From: Marinoscillum sp040222955
GTDB lineage: Bacteria > Bacteroidota > Bacteroidia > Cytophagales > Cyclobacteriaceae
Reading direction: 5' to 3'
DNA: 64,000 nt
Assembly (NCBI RefSeq): GCF_040222955.1
Contig: NZ_JAVKCA010000010.1
Location: forward strand, 124,001-188,000
Shown: positions 52,443 to 61,969 of the stretch, in pieces
Layout of the letters: every line of letters starts with the position of its first letter
Position numbering within the stretch: position 1 is the first letter of the stretch
The notes under the pieces: generated by a model
The model's database searches: none
What the model was told of the DNA's origin: nothing
Seen by the model: the letters and a program-made list of their open reading frames with translations, nothing else
Position numbers and translations under genes: made by a program

Positions 52443-53636
52443 TCATTTGGGAGAAAGCCATTGCTCCGGATTAAGTTTTGCGTAGTTTTTCCAAACTTCA
52501 AAATGTACTTCTGAAACCCCATTGGTGTCTGTATGTACCGCTCCCAATGGTTGTGCTCTTTTAACAAGCGTTCCTTTCTTTACATTCACTTCCTTTAGAC
52601 GGGAATAAACGGTATAGTACTCACCGTGCTGCAGAATCACCACATTGTACATGCCGGGGACATAGGCAATCTGAATCACTTTTCCATCGTAAACACTTTT
52701 GACGGATTCATCTTTTTGGGTTTGAATGTCCACTCCGGGGTTGTCCTGCATGATGCCTTTCATGACCGGATGCGGATGCTTCCCAAATTTTGAAGAGATG
52801 AAACCTGAGCTGACAGGCCAGGCGAGTTTATTTTTATTGGACTCAAAAGAAGCTGAAATCTCGTCCTCATTGGCAATGGCTGTGGAAGAGAGGGTTTTAG
52901 ACCGCTCCAGTTCTTTCCGCACAATTTCCGCAATCAGGTTATCCAGCCGGTCAACCGCCTGTTTTCTGTCAGCCAATTCTTTTTTGAGCTCTTTCTCTTT
53001 CTTGGTAAGCTCCTGTACCAGGCCACTCTGCTTGGTTTTCAGGTTGATCAGCTTTCTGTTTTCTGCCAGCTGCTGATTAAGAAGCGTTTTTTGCTCGGAT
53101 CTTTTGATCTCCACCTGATTTCTTTGAGCATCCAATTCCCGGGATACCTCCTCAATTTGACGCGCCTGAATTTTTCTTGCGTCGGCATATTGCTCCAGGT
53201 ATTTCAATCGCATATAGAGCTGATTGAAGGTACGGGCTGAAAACAGAAAGGTAAGCTTGGAGTAGCCATGATTGGCCTTGTAGCTGCTATAGATCATGGC
53301 AGCGTATTCCTGCTTTAGGTTTTTCAAATCACTCTGAAGAGCATTTACCACAATGCTCAAATCATTGATTTCCCCATTGAGTAAACCCACTTCCTGATTC
53401 AGGGCGCTGATCAGCCCTTCACGGGCTTCTATTTGCTGGTTCAATGCTCTGAGTTGACCCAATGTGGCCTTTTTCTCTGATTCCGTATCACTGAGGATTT
53501 TCTCTGCTTCGGCGATTTTGCTCAGGTTCTCCCGCTTTTCCTGCTCCAGCTGGGATTTGGTTTTTTGAGCATAAACCCCAGATGCCAACAGCCAAACAAA
53601 AAAGCCAAAAAATGCCAATCGCTTACTTACGATCAT
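52443..53636 (-). CDS. EnvC-like murein hydrolase activator with degenerate LytM domain
   Basis: 397 aa. A signal peptide (LASGVYAQ) is followed by a long coiled coil (about 25-255) and a C-terminal M23/LytM fold (from KLAWPVSSGFISSKFGKHPHP). Active LytM enzymes have HxxxD, a Y-x-H-L and HxH. Here they read NPGVD, YSRL and EVH, so three of five active-site or zinc residues are replaced. That is the EnvC/NlpD pattern: a non-catalytic activator of cell-separation amidases. It overlaps the DUF4292 gene start by 14 bp. Confidence 0.88.
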   Translation of the reverse strand: MIVSKRLAFFGFFVWLLASGVYAQKTKSQLEQEKRENLSKIAEAEKILSDTESEKKATLGQLRALNQQIEAREGLISALNQEVGLLNGEINDLSIVVNALQSDLKNLKQEYAAMIYSSYKANHGYSKLTFLFSARTFNQLYMRLKYLEQYADARKIQARQIEEVSRELDAQRNQVEIKRSEQKTLLNQQLAENRKLINLKTKQSGLVQELTKKEKELKKELADRKQAVDRLDNLIAEIVRKELERSKTLSSTAIANEDEISASFESNKNKLAWPVSSGFISSKFGKHPHPVMKGIMQDNPGVDIQTQKDESVKSVYDGKVIQIAYVPGMYNVVILQHGEYYTVYSRLKEVNVKKGTLVKRAQPLGAVHTDTNGVSEVHFEVWKNYAKLNPEQWLSPK

Positions 53637-54417
53637 ATCGCTGTGGGATGTTAAAAGGAAATTTTAACGGTTTTTTCTCAATTTCAGTCTGTTTAAATTC
53701 GATGATCACTTTCACCGGATCCGTTCCTTTTTTGGCATACTCCAAAATGGCACTGATCTGAAAGGGGAAGACCTCTTCGTCAACCAACTGAAAATCAGTG
53801 TAATTTACTGAAATTGTATTTCGCGAAAGCGTATCCAGCACCTGGATCTTTTCCAACTTCATAGACGTTGTACCAATAAAATTCTCGAAGAGGTAGCTGC
53901 TGTGTTGCTGGCTATAAGCATAGGTACTTGCCGTCCTGACTAGTCGTTCCCGATCATAAGGGTACACCAGGTTGCCCAGCATGGCCGACTCCACCAGGCC
54001 GTAATTCAGATCAAAGTCAAGCTTTTTACTCAGCTCAGCAAAGCTGTACTTCATGAATACTTTGTTGATCTTGTCCAGTATGGTCACAGAATCGGTGGTA
54101 ATCAGCACCCGCGCAGCCTCTATCCCCAGCCCTGGTGATAAGGATACCCATATAATACTATCTTTCCGGATGCGAATATTCGCGGAACCGGATACATTAT
54201 TTTTTTCGGACTCAAAGTTGATTTTTGCTTTGGAAGACAAAAAATCAAACTTGGCGTCATTCACCACTAACCTGGTGCTGTTTCGATCAAAAATGTATGA
54301 GAACTTCTTATTACAGCCGGTAAGTAGAATGAGTGCGATCAATGATACACTTAACCAGCTATTCGTATAGTTTCCTGTCTGCAATTTTCTTCTCAATGTT
54401 TTTGGAGGCATCCTCAT
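53623..54417 (-). CDS. DUF4292-family lipoprotein
   Basis: 264 aa from the start at 54417, chosen because it overlaps the upstream TPR gene by only 59 bp; a longer start at 54453 and shorter TTG starts are possible. A hydrophobic stretch SVSLIALILLTGC ends in a lipobox. The body (AKINFESEKNNVSGSANIRIRKDSIIWVSLSPGLGIEAARVLITTDSVTI) matches DUF4292 and resembles LolA/LolB-like lipoprotein-binding folds. Function unproven, perhaps lipoprotein handling in the envelope. It shares the EnvC-TPR transcript, an arrangement I associate with Bacteroidota. Confidence 0.83.
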   Translation of the reverse strand: MRMPPKTLRRKLQTGNYTNSWLSVSLIALILLTGCNKKFSYIFDRNSTRLVVNDAKFDFLSSKAKINFESEKNNVSGSANIRIRKDSIIWVSLSPGLGIEAARVLITTDSVTILDKINKVFMKYSFAELSKKLDFDLNYGLVESAMLGNLVYPYDRERLVRTASTYAYSQQHSSYLFENFIGTTSMKLEKIQVLDTLSRNTISVNYTDFQLVDEEVFPFQISAILEYAKKGTDPVKVIIEFKQTEIEKKPLKFPFNIPQRYDRK

Positions 54418-56077
54418 ACTGGCTGGCGCGTTTCCACTGGTCGATGGCCTCATCTATCCGTCCCAATTTATACAATACATCACCATAGTGCTCAATAACC
54501 GTCCCATCATCCTGCAAATTAGCCGCTTTTCTTAGATAAATCAGTGCCTCATCGTAGCGTCCAAGTGTATACAGCACCCACCCATGGGTGTCCAGGTAGG
54601 TGGGATTATCCGGATGCATTGTTGCCAGCCTGGTGGACATAGAAAGTGCCTTATCCAGTTTTTCATTGCGAAGGCTCAGAAAATAGCTGTAGTTATTCAG
54701 CACATGGTCATTTTGAGGATCGGCCTTCAGGGCATCATCATAAGCACTATACGACTTATCGAACTGCTTCATGCCATTGTATGCATCGCCCAACTGCCCG
54801 TAGAAAACGGTCAGAAGTTTAGGATCCGTAGCATATTTTTTTCCCTGATCCAGTACTTGCACCGATCTCTTAAAATTTTTGGTGATGAGGTATCCCGTGC
54901 CCGCAAAATAATAGAGAGCCGCCTGATTTGGAAAGTACTCCATCGCTTGCTCGGCATGAACAATCACACTGTCAAACTGATTGAGGTCAGATTCGACACT
55001 GAGGATATTCTGCCACACACCATAGTTGGTCGGATCCAACTGGATCGCTTTCAGGTAAAAATTTCTGGCATCTTCTTTTCTCTCCAGCCGATACATTACA
55101 TCTCCGGTGAAGGCCTGCACCTCATACTGAGCAGGATAATCGGCCGCCAGACTCATAGCCATTTGACTTACTTTCTCAAACTCCTCCGAGGTGATCACAA
55201 ACTCCAAAAATCGATTCAGTACCTGAAGTTTAGCCTGAAAATCCACATCCGGAGAGCCCATTGTGCTTTCGGCCAACTCCATGGCCAACGCCGTATTACC
55301 CTCGCTCAATGCGATTTCACTCATAAGTAAATCAGCATGTTTATTGTTCTTTAGGCCCTGCAATCGCTCCTTAGCCTCATCCATGAGGTTCTGAGAGATC
55401 AGAAATTCACAAAGCTCAATAGCATACCGGTCGTTATCTGCATTTTCCTGGATCAGTTTGTCCCAGTCCGCAATCAGCGAGGGGTAGTCGCGCTTCTTCA
55501 GGTATATTTTCTGCTTTTCCCGCAGCACCATCTCATTCATGCCAAAAATTTCTTCGGCCTCCCGATAGGTAGCCAAAGCCTTTTCGTTTTTTCCCTGGTA
55601 TTGATAAATGATGGCCAGATCAAACAGATAACTTTCAGTGCCCGGTATTTCATCAATCATCTGCTGGTACAGGCGGGCAGCTTCGTCAAAATCAGACAGG
55701 GCTTTGTGCACTTCTGCGGCAAGGAGAATATAGTATTTATTGGACCTGTCCAGGTTCATCGCCTTAGTGGCGTATGGAAGAGCCTCCCGGCTTTCTCCAT
55801 TTTTGATGAGAATCTCTGCAATTTTAAAATTAATGACAGGGTTATTGGGCGCTATCTCCAGGGCAGCCTTGAAAAGCTCCAGGGCCTTGTATTCATTGTC
55901 CAGGATGAGCTCACGTTCAGCATCGATCAGCATGGTCTCAGCTTTGAGGGCCTCACTTTCTGACAACTCAGTGACATCAAGCGGCTCAAAATCTCCACCC
56001 TGATTATTTTTCTGACTGTAGCCCACCAGTGAGCACAACAACAACAACCCTATCCACAAATAATAATTCGCTCTCAT
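54359..56077 (-). CDS. Exported tetratricopeptide-repeat protein
   Basis: 572 aa from the ATG at 56077; the frame extends to 56152 but the longer start would lie within the neighbouring nucleotidyltransferase gene. A signal peptide (YYLWIGLLLLCSLVGYSQ) is followed by about 14 TPR-like units over most of the length, clearest at ALELFKAALEIAPNNPVINF, SYSAYDDALKADPQNDHVL and AIDQWKRASQY. TPRs bind protein partners, so a periplasmic scaffold is likely. It starts 1 bp after the stop of the nucleotidyltransferase gene and is followed by DUF4292 and EnvC, a probable envelope-assembly transcript. Confidence 0.88.
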   Translation of the reverse strand: MRANYYLWIGLLLLCSLVGYSQKNNQGGDFEPLDVTELSESEALKAETMLIDAERELILDNEYKALELFKAALEIAPNNPVINFKIAEILIKNGESREALPYATKAMNLDRSNKYYILLAAEVHKALSDFDEAARLYQQMIDEIPGTESYLFDLAIIYQYQGKNEKALATYREAEEIFGMNEMVLREKQKIYLKKRDYPSLIADWDKLIQENADNDRYAIELCEFLISQNLMDEAKERLQGLKNNKHADLLMSEIALSEGNTALAMELAESTMGSPDVDFQAKLQVLNRFLEFVITSEEFEKVSQMAMSLAADYPAQYEVQAFTGDVMYRLERKEDARNFYLKAIQLDPTNYGVWQNILSVESDLNQFDSVIVHAEQAMEYFPNQAALYYFAGTGYLITKNFKRSVQVLDQGKKYATDPKLLTVFYGQLGDAYNGMKQFDKSYSAYDDALKADPQNDHVLNNYSYFLSLRNEKLDKALSMSTRLATMHPDNPTYLDTHGWVLYTLGRYDEALIYLRKAANLQDDGTVIEHYGDVLYKLGRIDEAIDQWKRASQYEDASKNIEKKIADRKLYE

Positions 56078-56078
56078 A

Positions 56079-57080
56079 TTATCCCTTCCATTCCGTAAAG
56101 TCACCCAGGCTAACCTCAGCTGGTTTTGCTTCCATGATAACGAAGTTTCCAACCATGGAGTTAACTAAATTAATGTCTTTTAAGTTGACATGATTCTGGA
56201 TCAAAGAATCCTTAATCCGACTATTGCGAATCTCAGATCCTGCGCCTACTGAGACATTGGGCCCGATGACTGATGATGTTATCCTGACCGTTTCACCTAT
56301 ATACACAGGCGGAATGATCACGCTATCTTCAATAACAGCAGAATCGGCGATGATGTTCTGCCCAAGAAAACCCAGGTAGCGGCTATTTGACTGTACGGTC
56401 ACCTTTTTATTGCCACAGTCCAGCCATTCGTCCACGGCACCAGTGGTAAATCGCACGCCCTCTTTCTTGAGGTTTTCCAGCGCGGTAGTGAGCTGAAATT
56501 CACCCGAGGCACGGACATCGTTTTCTATTATATAATCCAGTTGATCTCTGAGCTTCTCGCCTTCCTTGAAGTAATAAATACCAATAATCGCCAGGTCAGA
56601 AACAGGATTCTTTGGTTTCTCCACAAACTCAGTGATTACTCCCTCTATATCAAGATTGACCACTCCGTATGCACTCGGGTCTTCTACCCGTTTCACCCAA
56701 ATAATGCCATCATCCTCGGTATTCAGTGTAAAATTCGCCTTAAACAAGGTGTCCGAAAAGGCAACCGTAACCCTGCCCTCAAGTACCTCACGGGCACAGT
56801 GCACCGCATGAGCGGTGCCCAGAGCTTCCTGCTGGTAAAAAATGTGACCAGTAGCTCCCACTGCCTGTGCTATTTGCAAAAGCTGGGCCTCCGTCTCCCG
56901 ACCAAAATCACCTACCACAAATCCAATATGCTCAATCTTCTCTGGTGTCACCGCCGCTATGTCCTCCACCAGACGCTGCACGATGGGCTTACCGGCAATC
57001 GGAATAAGCGGTTTTGGAGTGGTAAGGGTATGTGGCCTGAGCCGTTTGCCCATACCTGCCATGGGTACGATGAGATTCAT
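56079..57080 (-). CDS. Sugar-phosphate nucleotidyltransferase
   Basis: 333 aa. It has the pyrophosphorylase signature AGMGKRLRPHTLTTPKPLIPIAGKP near the N-terminus, a nucleotidyltransferase fold to about residue 235, then left-handed helix hexapeptide-type repeats (about 250-320). This arrangement suits glucose-1-phosphate thymidylyl/uridylyl-type enzymes making NDP-sugars for surface polysaccharide. The base and sugar cannot be fixed. It lies between a flippase gene (6-bp gap) and the TPR gene. Confidence 0.88.
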   Translation of the reverse strand: MNLIVPMAGMGKRLRPHTLTTPKPLIPIAGKPIVQRLVEDIAAVTPEKIEHIGFVVGDFGRETEAQLLQIAQAVGATGHIFYQQEALGTAHAVHCAREVLEGRVTVAFSDTLFKANFTLNTEDDGIIWVKRVEDPSAYGVVNLDIEGVITEFVEKPKNPVSDLAIIGIYYFKEGEKLRDQLDYIIENDVRASGEFQLTTALENLKKEGVRFTTGAVDEWLDCGNKKVTVQSNSRYLGFLGQNIIADSAVIEDSVIIPPVYIGETVRITSSVIGPNVSVGAGSEIRNSRIKDSLIQNHVNLKDINLVNSMVGNFVIMEAKPAEVSLGDFTEWKG

Positions 57081-57086
57081 ATTTTT

Positions 57087-58565
57087 CTACTTGTTGAAAG
57101 TCTGTTTGCGGAAATCCAATAACCATACCATTGCCACAAACAATGTGATTAACCCGGTGGCACTGAAATACTTATATTCCTGACAAAGGTCGCAAAAATA
57201 AAACGCTAATATGGAAAGGCCAGCTAAAGCCATATAAAAAAGCCCTTTCCCGGTTTTATATGGGACGAAGTAATGCTTTTGACCGATGACATAGCTCATG
57301 CATACCATGAGCAGATAGCTCAAGAAGGTAGTCATGGCGCTGCCCATATAGCCGAGCACCGGAATCAGCGCAAAATTGAGCCCGATGGTGACCAGAGAGC
57401 CAAGAATGGTAATCCACGCCCCATATTTCGTCTGATCGGTAAGCTTGTACCATACCGAGAGGTTGAAATACACGCCGAGAAACAGCCCTCCGCCCAATAA
57501 CCACGGTACTATATCCAATGCCGACAAATAGCTGGACTGCCTCAGAAACAGCGGAGCAAGGTCTTGCAGAACGAGGGAAATCACGAGCCAGGAGAACGAT
57601 CCGAAAATGATAAAGCCGTGCATCACTTTGGCAAAAAGTTCCGGTGAGTTTTTGTCCGCTGATTTTGAAAAAAAGAAAGGCTCAAAAGCATACCTGAATG
57701 CCTGAACCGCGAGCGTCATAAATACTGAAAGCTTGTAGCAGGCGCCGAAAACACCCAGAATCTCCTGATTGCTCTGTCCCGGGTAAAACCCCACAGGAAG
57801 CCAGTATTTCAAAAGCACCCGTGAGAGCATTTCATTAGTGACCCCCGCAAAACCCATCACCAAAAGTGGGGCCGCATAGAGCATCATCACCTTCCAGTCC
57901 CGCCCCATCAAGAGTTTCATCCTGATGAGCCACGGTGCAAAAAACAAGAGATAAAATCCGTTGGCAATGAGATTGGAGATAAAAACATACCCTACACCCA
58001 GCTGGGGAAAATAAATCAACCAAATGGAAGAATCAGGAAACTGAGCCAGCCACCAGGGACAAAAAACCAGAAAGAAAATATTCAGGCCAATGTTCAAACC
58101 AATATTACCCAGCTTGAAGGTGGCAAACCTTAATGCCTTACCTTCCAACCTGAGTCGTGCAAATGGTACGGCCACTATGGCATCTATGGCCAGCACGAGT
58201 GCCAGCCATACCACATATTTGCCTTGCCCGGGATATTCCAAAAGGGAAGCAATACCTTCCGAAAACAGGATGAGTGCGGCGCTAAAAAGGACTGAAGTAG
58301 TAATCAGGGAAGTCTGAGCCACATTGAAGTAGTGTCGGGCATCATTACTTTTGGTGGCAAAGCGGAAGTACGCCGTTTCAAACCCATAGGTGTATACAAT
58401 ATTCAGAAACGCCACAAAAGCATATAGCTCCGTAACGACTCCATAATCCTCCGGTGAAAAAACTGCGGTGTAGAGTGGTACAAGTAGATAATTTAATACC
58501 CTCCCCAGTACACTACTGGCTCCATAAACTACCGTTTGGCTGGCAAGCTGCCTGAGTTGCCCCAC
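57087..58565 (-). CDS. Polysaccharide flippase, Wzx/MATE-like
   Basis: 492 aa with about twelve to fourteen hydrophobic helices. The start LASQTVVYGASSVLGRVLNYLLVPLYTAVFSPEDYGVVTELYAF is the typical polysaccharide biosynthesis family (PF01943) N-terminus. It should flip lipid-linked oligosaccharide across the inner membrane. The adjacent nucleotidyltransferase gene, 6 bp downstream, fits a surface-glycan role, but no glycosyltransferase is in this window. Its stop-side neighbour, enoyl-CoA hydratase, shares the base at 58565. Confidence 0.9.
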   Translation of the reverse strand: MGQLRQLASQTVVYGASSVLGRVLNYLLVPLYTAVFSPEDYGVVTELYAFVAFLNIVYTYGFETAYFRFATKSNDARHYFNVAQTSLITTSVLFSAALILFSEGIASLLEYPGQGKYVVWLALVLAIDAIVAVPFARLRLEGKALRFATFKLGNIGLNIGLNIFFLVFCPWWLAQFPDSSIWLIYFPQLGVGYVFISNLIANGFYLLFFAPWLIRMKLLMGRDWKVMMLYAAPLLVMGFAGVTNEMLSRVLLKYWLPVGFYPGQSNQEILGVFGACYKLSVFMTLAVQAFRYAFEPFFFSKSADKNSPELFAKVMHGFIIFGSFSWLVISLVLQDLAPLFLRQSSYLSALDIVPWLLGGGLFLGVYFNLSVWYKLTDQTKYGAWITILGSLVTIGLNFALIPVLGYMGSAMTTFLSYLLMVCMSYVIGQKHYFVPYKTGKGLFYMALAGLSILAFYFCDLCQEYKYFSATGLITLFVAMVWLLDFRKQTFNK

Positions 58566-59350
58566 TATTCTCCCTTAAACTCAGGTTTTCTTTTTTCCAT
58601 AAATGCGGCAGCACCTTCTTTAAAATCATCCGTGCCACAACACCTCGCAAAGGCATTGGCTTCTGTCTGGTAGCCATTTTCATCCTGATTGAAAACGGCA
58701 TTCACACAATCGACCACCAGTCCTATGGCGATCGGGGCTTTTGAAGAAATCTTCTCCAAAAGGTCATTGGCTTTGGCCATCGCCGCTTCTTTATCCACTT
58801 CTGTGTAGTTCACCAGCCCATAGCTCAGGGCCTGGTTGGCATCCATCATATCTCCTGTCATCAGATACTCAAAGGCCCTGCCCTTACCGATGAGGTGAGT
58901 CAGTCGCTGCGTGCCTCCGTAGCCAGGAAGAATGCCAAGGTTCACTTCAGGCTGACCAAATCTGGCATTGGCCGTGGCCACGCGCATATGACATGCCATC
59001 GCCAGCTCGCAGCCCCCACCCAGGGCAAATCCATTCACCAAAGCGATCACAGGGGTATGGCAGTTCTCAATCAATTGAAAGACCTCCTGGCCTTCCTCTG
59101 AGAACTTTCTGGCATTCATTTCATTTAGTTCGGAGAATTCTCCAATATCCGCTCCGGCCACAAAGGCCTTTTCTCCAGCACCAGTAATGATGACACCACT
59201 AATATCCTTGTCATCATAGACAGACTGAATCACTTCTTTCAGTTCGGCTATTGTATCAGTATTAAGCGCGTTTAGTTTACTTTCCCTATTGATGGTTACG
59301 GTGAGAATACTCCCGTTAGTCGATAGAGAAAGATTTTGCAGGTCTGCCAT
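58565..59350 (-). CDS. Enoyl-CoA hydratase
   Basis: 261 aa. The crotonase fold shows GAGEKAFVAGADIGEF, the oxyanion-hole segment GFALGGGCELAMACHMRVA and GQPEVNLGILPGYGGTQRL. Both catalytic glutamates (GGCEL and QPEVN) are present, so hydratase activity is likely. It hydrates 2-trans-enoyl-CoA in fatty-acid or amino-acid catabolism. The flippase gene starts at the final base of its stop codon. No other beta-oxidation genes are present. Confidence 0.92.
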   Translation of the reverse strand: MADLQNLSLSTNGSILTVTINRESKLNALNTDTIAELKEVIQSVYDDKDISGVIITGAGEKAFVAGADIGEFSELNEMNARKFSEEGQEVFQLIENCHTPVIALVNGFALGGGCELAMACHMRVATANARFGQPEVNLGILPGYGGTQRLTHLIGKGRAFEYLMTGDMMDANQALSYGLVNYTEVDKEAAMAKANDLLEKISSKAPIAIGLVVDCVNAVFNQDENGYQTEANAFARCCGTDDFKEGAAAFMEKRKPEFKGE

Positions 59351-59481
59351 AGGTTGATTGATTTCTAATGAAGTCGAAAGAAAAATTAAAAATCAGATTA
59401 AGTCAAACAATTTACGCAATAAGGACGATTTTCAAATGGCATTTGAATGCTTATTCTACTAAAGCCCGTTTTGCCTCGATA

Positions 59482-60432
59482 TTATTTTGTTGAAACCAAT
59501 TGTGCTTCAAGGTTGTCCAGCATAGTTGCTGTCATTTTTGCCAAATCAAACGAAGGGCTCCAATTCCAGTCTTCACGTGCCTGGTCATCTGCGATGCTAT
59601 CAGGCCAGCTGTCTGCTATCTGCTGGCGAAAATCAGGATTGTACTCTATTTGAAAATCAGGGTATCGCTTGCTGATCTCCTGATAAATCATACTGGGCGA
59701 AAAACTCATACCCGAGATATTGTAGCTGGATCTCACCTTCAGTGCGGCAGGGTCTGCCTGCATCAGGTCTATGGTGGCCTTCACCGCATCATCCATATAC
59801 ATCATTGGTAGTAGTGTATCTGGCTTCAGAAAACATTCGTAGCTCTTATCGAGGATAGCCTTCCAGAAAATATCCACTGCATAGTCAGTAGTACCCCCTC
59901 CTGGCTTGGCCTTGTACCCTATAAGTCCGGGATATCTCATGGAGCGTACGTCCACTTTGTATTTCTGAAAATAATATTCACACCAGCGTTCTCCGGCCAG
60001 TTTGCTTATGCCATATACCGTATTGGGGTTCATCACGGTAGTTTGGGGAGTCTGCACCATCGGCGTATCAGGTCCAAATACCGCTATGGAGCTTGGCCAG
60101 TAAATTTTGGTAATTCTATCCCTTCCAGTTTCGAGCACGTTCAGCAGACTGGTCATGTTCAAATCCCAGGCGAGCATGGGGTTTTGCTCACCTCTGGCTG
60201 AAAGAATTGCTGCTAAATGATAAATCTGATCAATGTCGTGGGTAGAAATCACCTCATCAAGTCTGGATTTATCCATCACGTCCAGCTGCTCATAAGGTCC
60301 GTCTTTGATCAGATCCACTGCTTCGCGAAGATCAGATGCTACCACATTTTCAACACCAAACAGATCACGGAGTTTTAGGGTCAACTCCGTACCAAGCTGC
60401 CCACAGGCACCTATGACAAGTATTTTTTTCAT
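59482..60432 (-). CDS. L-threonine 3-dehydrogenase, epimerase (SDR) type
   Basis: 316 aa. It is an extended short-chain dehydrogenase with GACGQLGTEL for NAD+ and the catalytic YGISK (Tyr-x-x-x-Lys) motif. Its opening and LKVRSSYNISGMSFSPS are close to the epimerase-type L-threonine dehydrogenases. It oxidises threonine to 2-amino-3-ketobutyrate. The kbl gene lies 0.35 kb away, divergent, and completes the pathway to glycine and acetyl-CoA. That pairing supports the call over a generic sugar epimerase. Confidence 0.86.
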   Translation of the reverse strand: MKKILVIGACGQLGTELTLKLRDLFGVENVVASDLREAVDLIKDGPYEQLDVMDKSRLDEVISTHDIDQIYHLAAILSARGEQNPMLAWDLNMTSLLNVLETGRDRITKIYWPSSIAVFGPDTPMVQTPQTTVMNPNTVYGISKLAGERWCEYYFQKYKVDVRSMRYPGLIGYKAKPGGGTTDYAVDIFWKAILDKSYECFLKPDTLLPMMYMDDAVKATIDLMQADPAALKVRSSYNISGMSFSPSMIYQEISKRYPDFQIEYNPDFRQQIADSWPDSIADDQAREDWNWSPSFDLAKMTATMLDNLEAQLVSTK

Positions 60433-60460
60433 CGAGGGGGGTTATGTCGTTTATTCTGGG

Positions 60461-60468
60461 CAAAAGTA
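60461..60468 (-). promoter_or_regulatory. -7 element before the threonine dehydrogenase
   Basis: Minus-strand TACTTTTG fits TAnnTTTG exactly and lies about 30 bp before the start codon. No clear -33 TTG was found at the expected distance. Confidence 0.45.
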
Positions 60469-60523
60469 GTAATTTGATATTTCTCGCCACTATAACCTTG
60501 AATCCTTCTAAATTTGTTTTCTC

Positions 60524-60769
60524 ATGAATTTACGAGCTTACCTCATCAGCAAAAAAATAGATCCGGATCGCCTGAAAAGCAGTGAAAGCAACCTTTATAG
60601 GTCATTCAACCTTGTTTTCTCACAAATGCATCCGGACAGTTTCACAGCACAGAAGCTTTTTTTAATCAATAAATTAAGAAGAAAATACAGGCTGGAAAAA
60701 GAACCTGAAGAAAATGCCGTGAAGCAAGTGAAAAAGGTAAAACCAAAGATTGTTCCCAGATTAAAATAA
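60524..60769 (+). CDS. Small basic conserved-type protein of unknown function
   Basis: 81 aa. It is Lys/Arg-rich (ISKKIDPDRLKSS, INKLRRKYRLEKE, KKVKPKIVPRLK), with no signal or membrane segment. A helical core (YLISKKIDPDRL, SFNLVFSQMHPDSFTAQKLFLINKLRRKY) is followed by a charged tail. It sits 9 bp before kbl and divergent from the threonine dehydrogenase. I do not recognise a family. Nucleic-acid binding would suit the charge, but nothing more supports it. Confidence 0.65.
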   Translation: MNLRAYLISKKIDPDRLKSSESNLYRSFNLVFSQMHPDSFTAQKLFLINKLRRKYRLEKEPEENAVKQVKKVKPKIVPRLK

Positions 60770-60778
60770 ACAACCCCA

Positions 60779-61969
60779 ATGTACAACGCACTTAAAACAA
60801 AACTCGAAAACGAACTCGCAGAAATCAAGGAAGCCGGACTCTACAAAGAAGAACGAATTATCACTACCCCACAGGATGCCGTCATCAAACTCCAGGACGG
60901 CAAAGAAGTCATCAACTTCTGTGCTAATAACTATCTGGGGTTGTCTTCACACCCCAAAGTGATAGATGCTGCAAAAAAAACAATAGATACTCACGGCTTT
61001 GGAATGTCCTCCGTGCGCTTTATCTGTGGCACTCAGGACATCCACAAGGAGCTGGAGGAAAAAATTTCTGCCTTTTTGGGCACTGAGGATACCATCCTGT
61101 ATGCGGCAGCTTTTGACGCCAATGGCGGAGTATTCGAACCTCTGTTAGGACCGGAAGATGCGATCATCTCGGATGCACTCAACCACGCCTCCATCATTGA
61201 TGGTGTGAGACTCTGCAAAGCAGCAAGATATCGCTATGCCAACAACGATATGGCAGACCTGGAAGCTCAGCTGATTGCAGCATCAAAGGCCAAAGTAAAA
61301 GTGATTGTCACAGATGGAGTCTTCTCCATGGATGGTACTGTCGCCCAACTAGACAAAATTTGCGAACTGGCTGAGAAGTATGATGCGGTAGTCATGACCG
61401 ATGAGTGTCACTCTACGGGATTTATGGGTAAAACCGGACGTGGGGTACATGAACACAGAGGGGTCATGGGCAGGATAGATATCATTACAGGCACTCTGGG
61501 AAAAGCGCTCGGTGGCGCATCAGGAGGCTTCACTTCCGGTAAAAAAGAAATCATCGAACTTCTGAGACAACGATCAAGACCCTATCTGTTTTCTAACACG
61601 CTCGCACCTTCCATAGTGGGGGCTTCTATCGCGGTGATCGATATGTTGTCAGAGACCACCGAATTGCGGGATAAGCTGGAAACCAATACGCGCTACTTCA
61701 GAGAACAAATGACTGCAGCGGGTTTTGACATTAAGCCGGGAGAGCATGCCATAGTACCCATTATGCTATACGACGCAGTACTGTCTCAAAAAATGGCTCA
61801 GAAACTGCTGGAGAAAGGAATCTATGTCATTGGATTTTATTTCCCGGTAGTGCCCAAAGGACAAGCGAGGATCAGGGTGCAGATGTCAGCGGTGCACGAC
61901 AGGGCGCATCTCGACAAAGCAATCAAAGCCTTTACGGAGGTAGGAAAAGAACTGGGGGTAATCAGCTAG
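60779..61969 (+). CDS. kbl: Glycine C-acetyltransferase (2-amino-3-ketobutyrate CoA ligase)
   Basis: 396 aa, full length. It is a class-II PLP aminotransferase-fold enzyme with the cofactor Lys in TGTLGKALGGASGGF and the conserved VINFCANNYLGLSSHPKV and HGFGMSSVRFICGTQDIHKELE segments. It cleaves 2-amino-3-ketobutyrate with CoA to glycine and acetyl-CoA, the step after threonine dehydrogenase. The 3' end overlaps cdaA by 8 bp (convergent). Confidence 0.96.
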   Translation: MYNALKTKLENELAEIKEAGLYKEERIITTPQDAVIKLQDGKEVINFCANNYLGLSSHPKVIDAAKKTIDTHGFGMSSVRFICGTQDIHKELEEKISAFLGTEDTILYAAAFDANGGVFEPLLGPEDAIISDALNHASIIDGVRLCKAARYRYANNDMADLEAQLIAASKAKVKVIVTDGVFSMDGTVAQLDKICELAEKYDAVVMTDECHSTGFMGKTGRGVHEHRGVMGRIDIITGTLGKALGGASGGFTSGKKEIIELLRQRSRPYLFSNTLAPSIVGASIAVIDMLSETTELRDKLETNTRYFREQMTAAGFDIKPGEHAIVPIMLYDAVLSQKMAQKLLEKGIYVIGFYFPVVPKGQARIRVQMSAVHDRAHLDKAIKAFTEVGKELGVIS

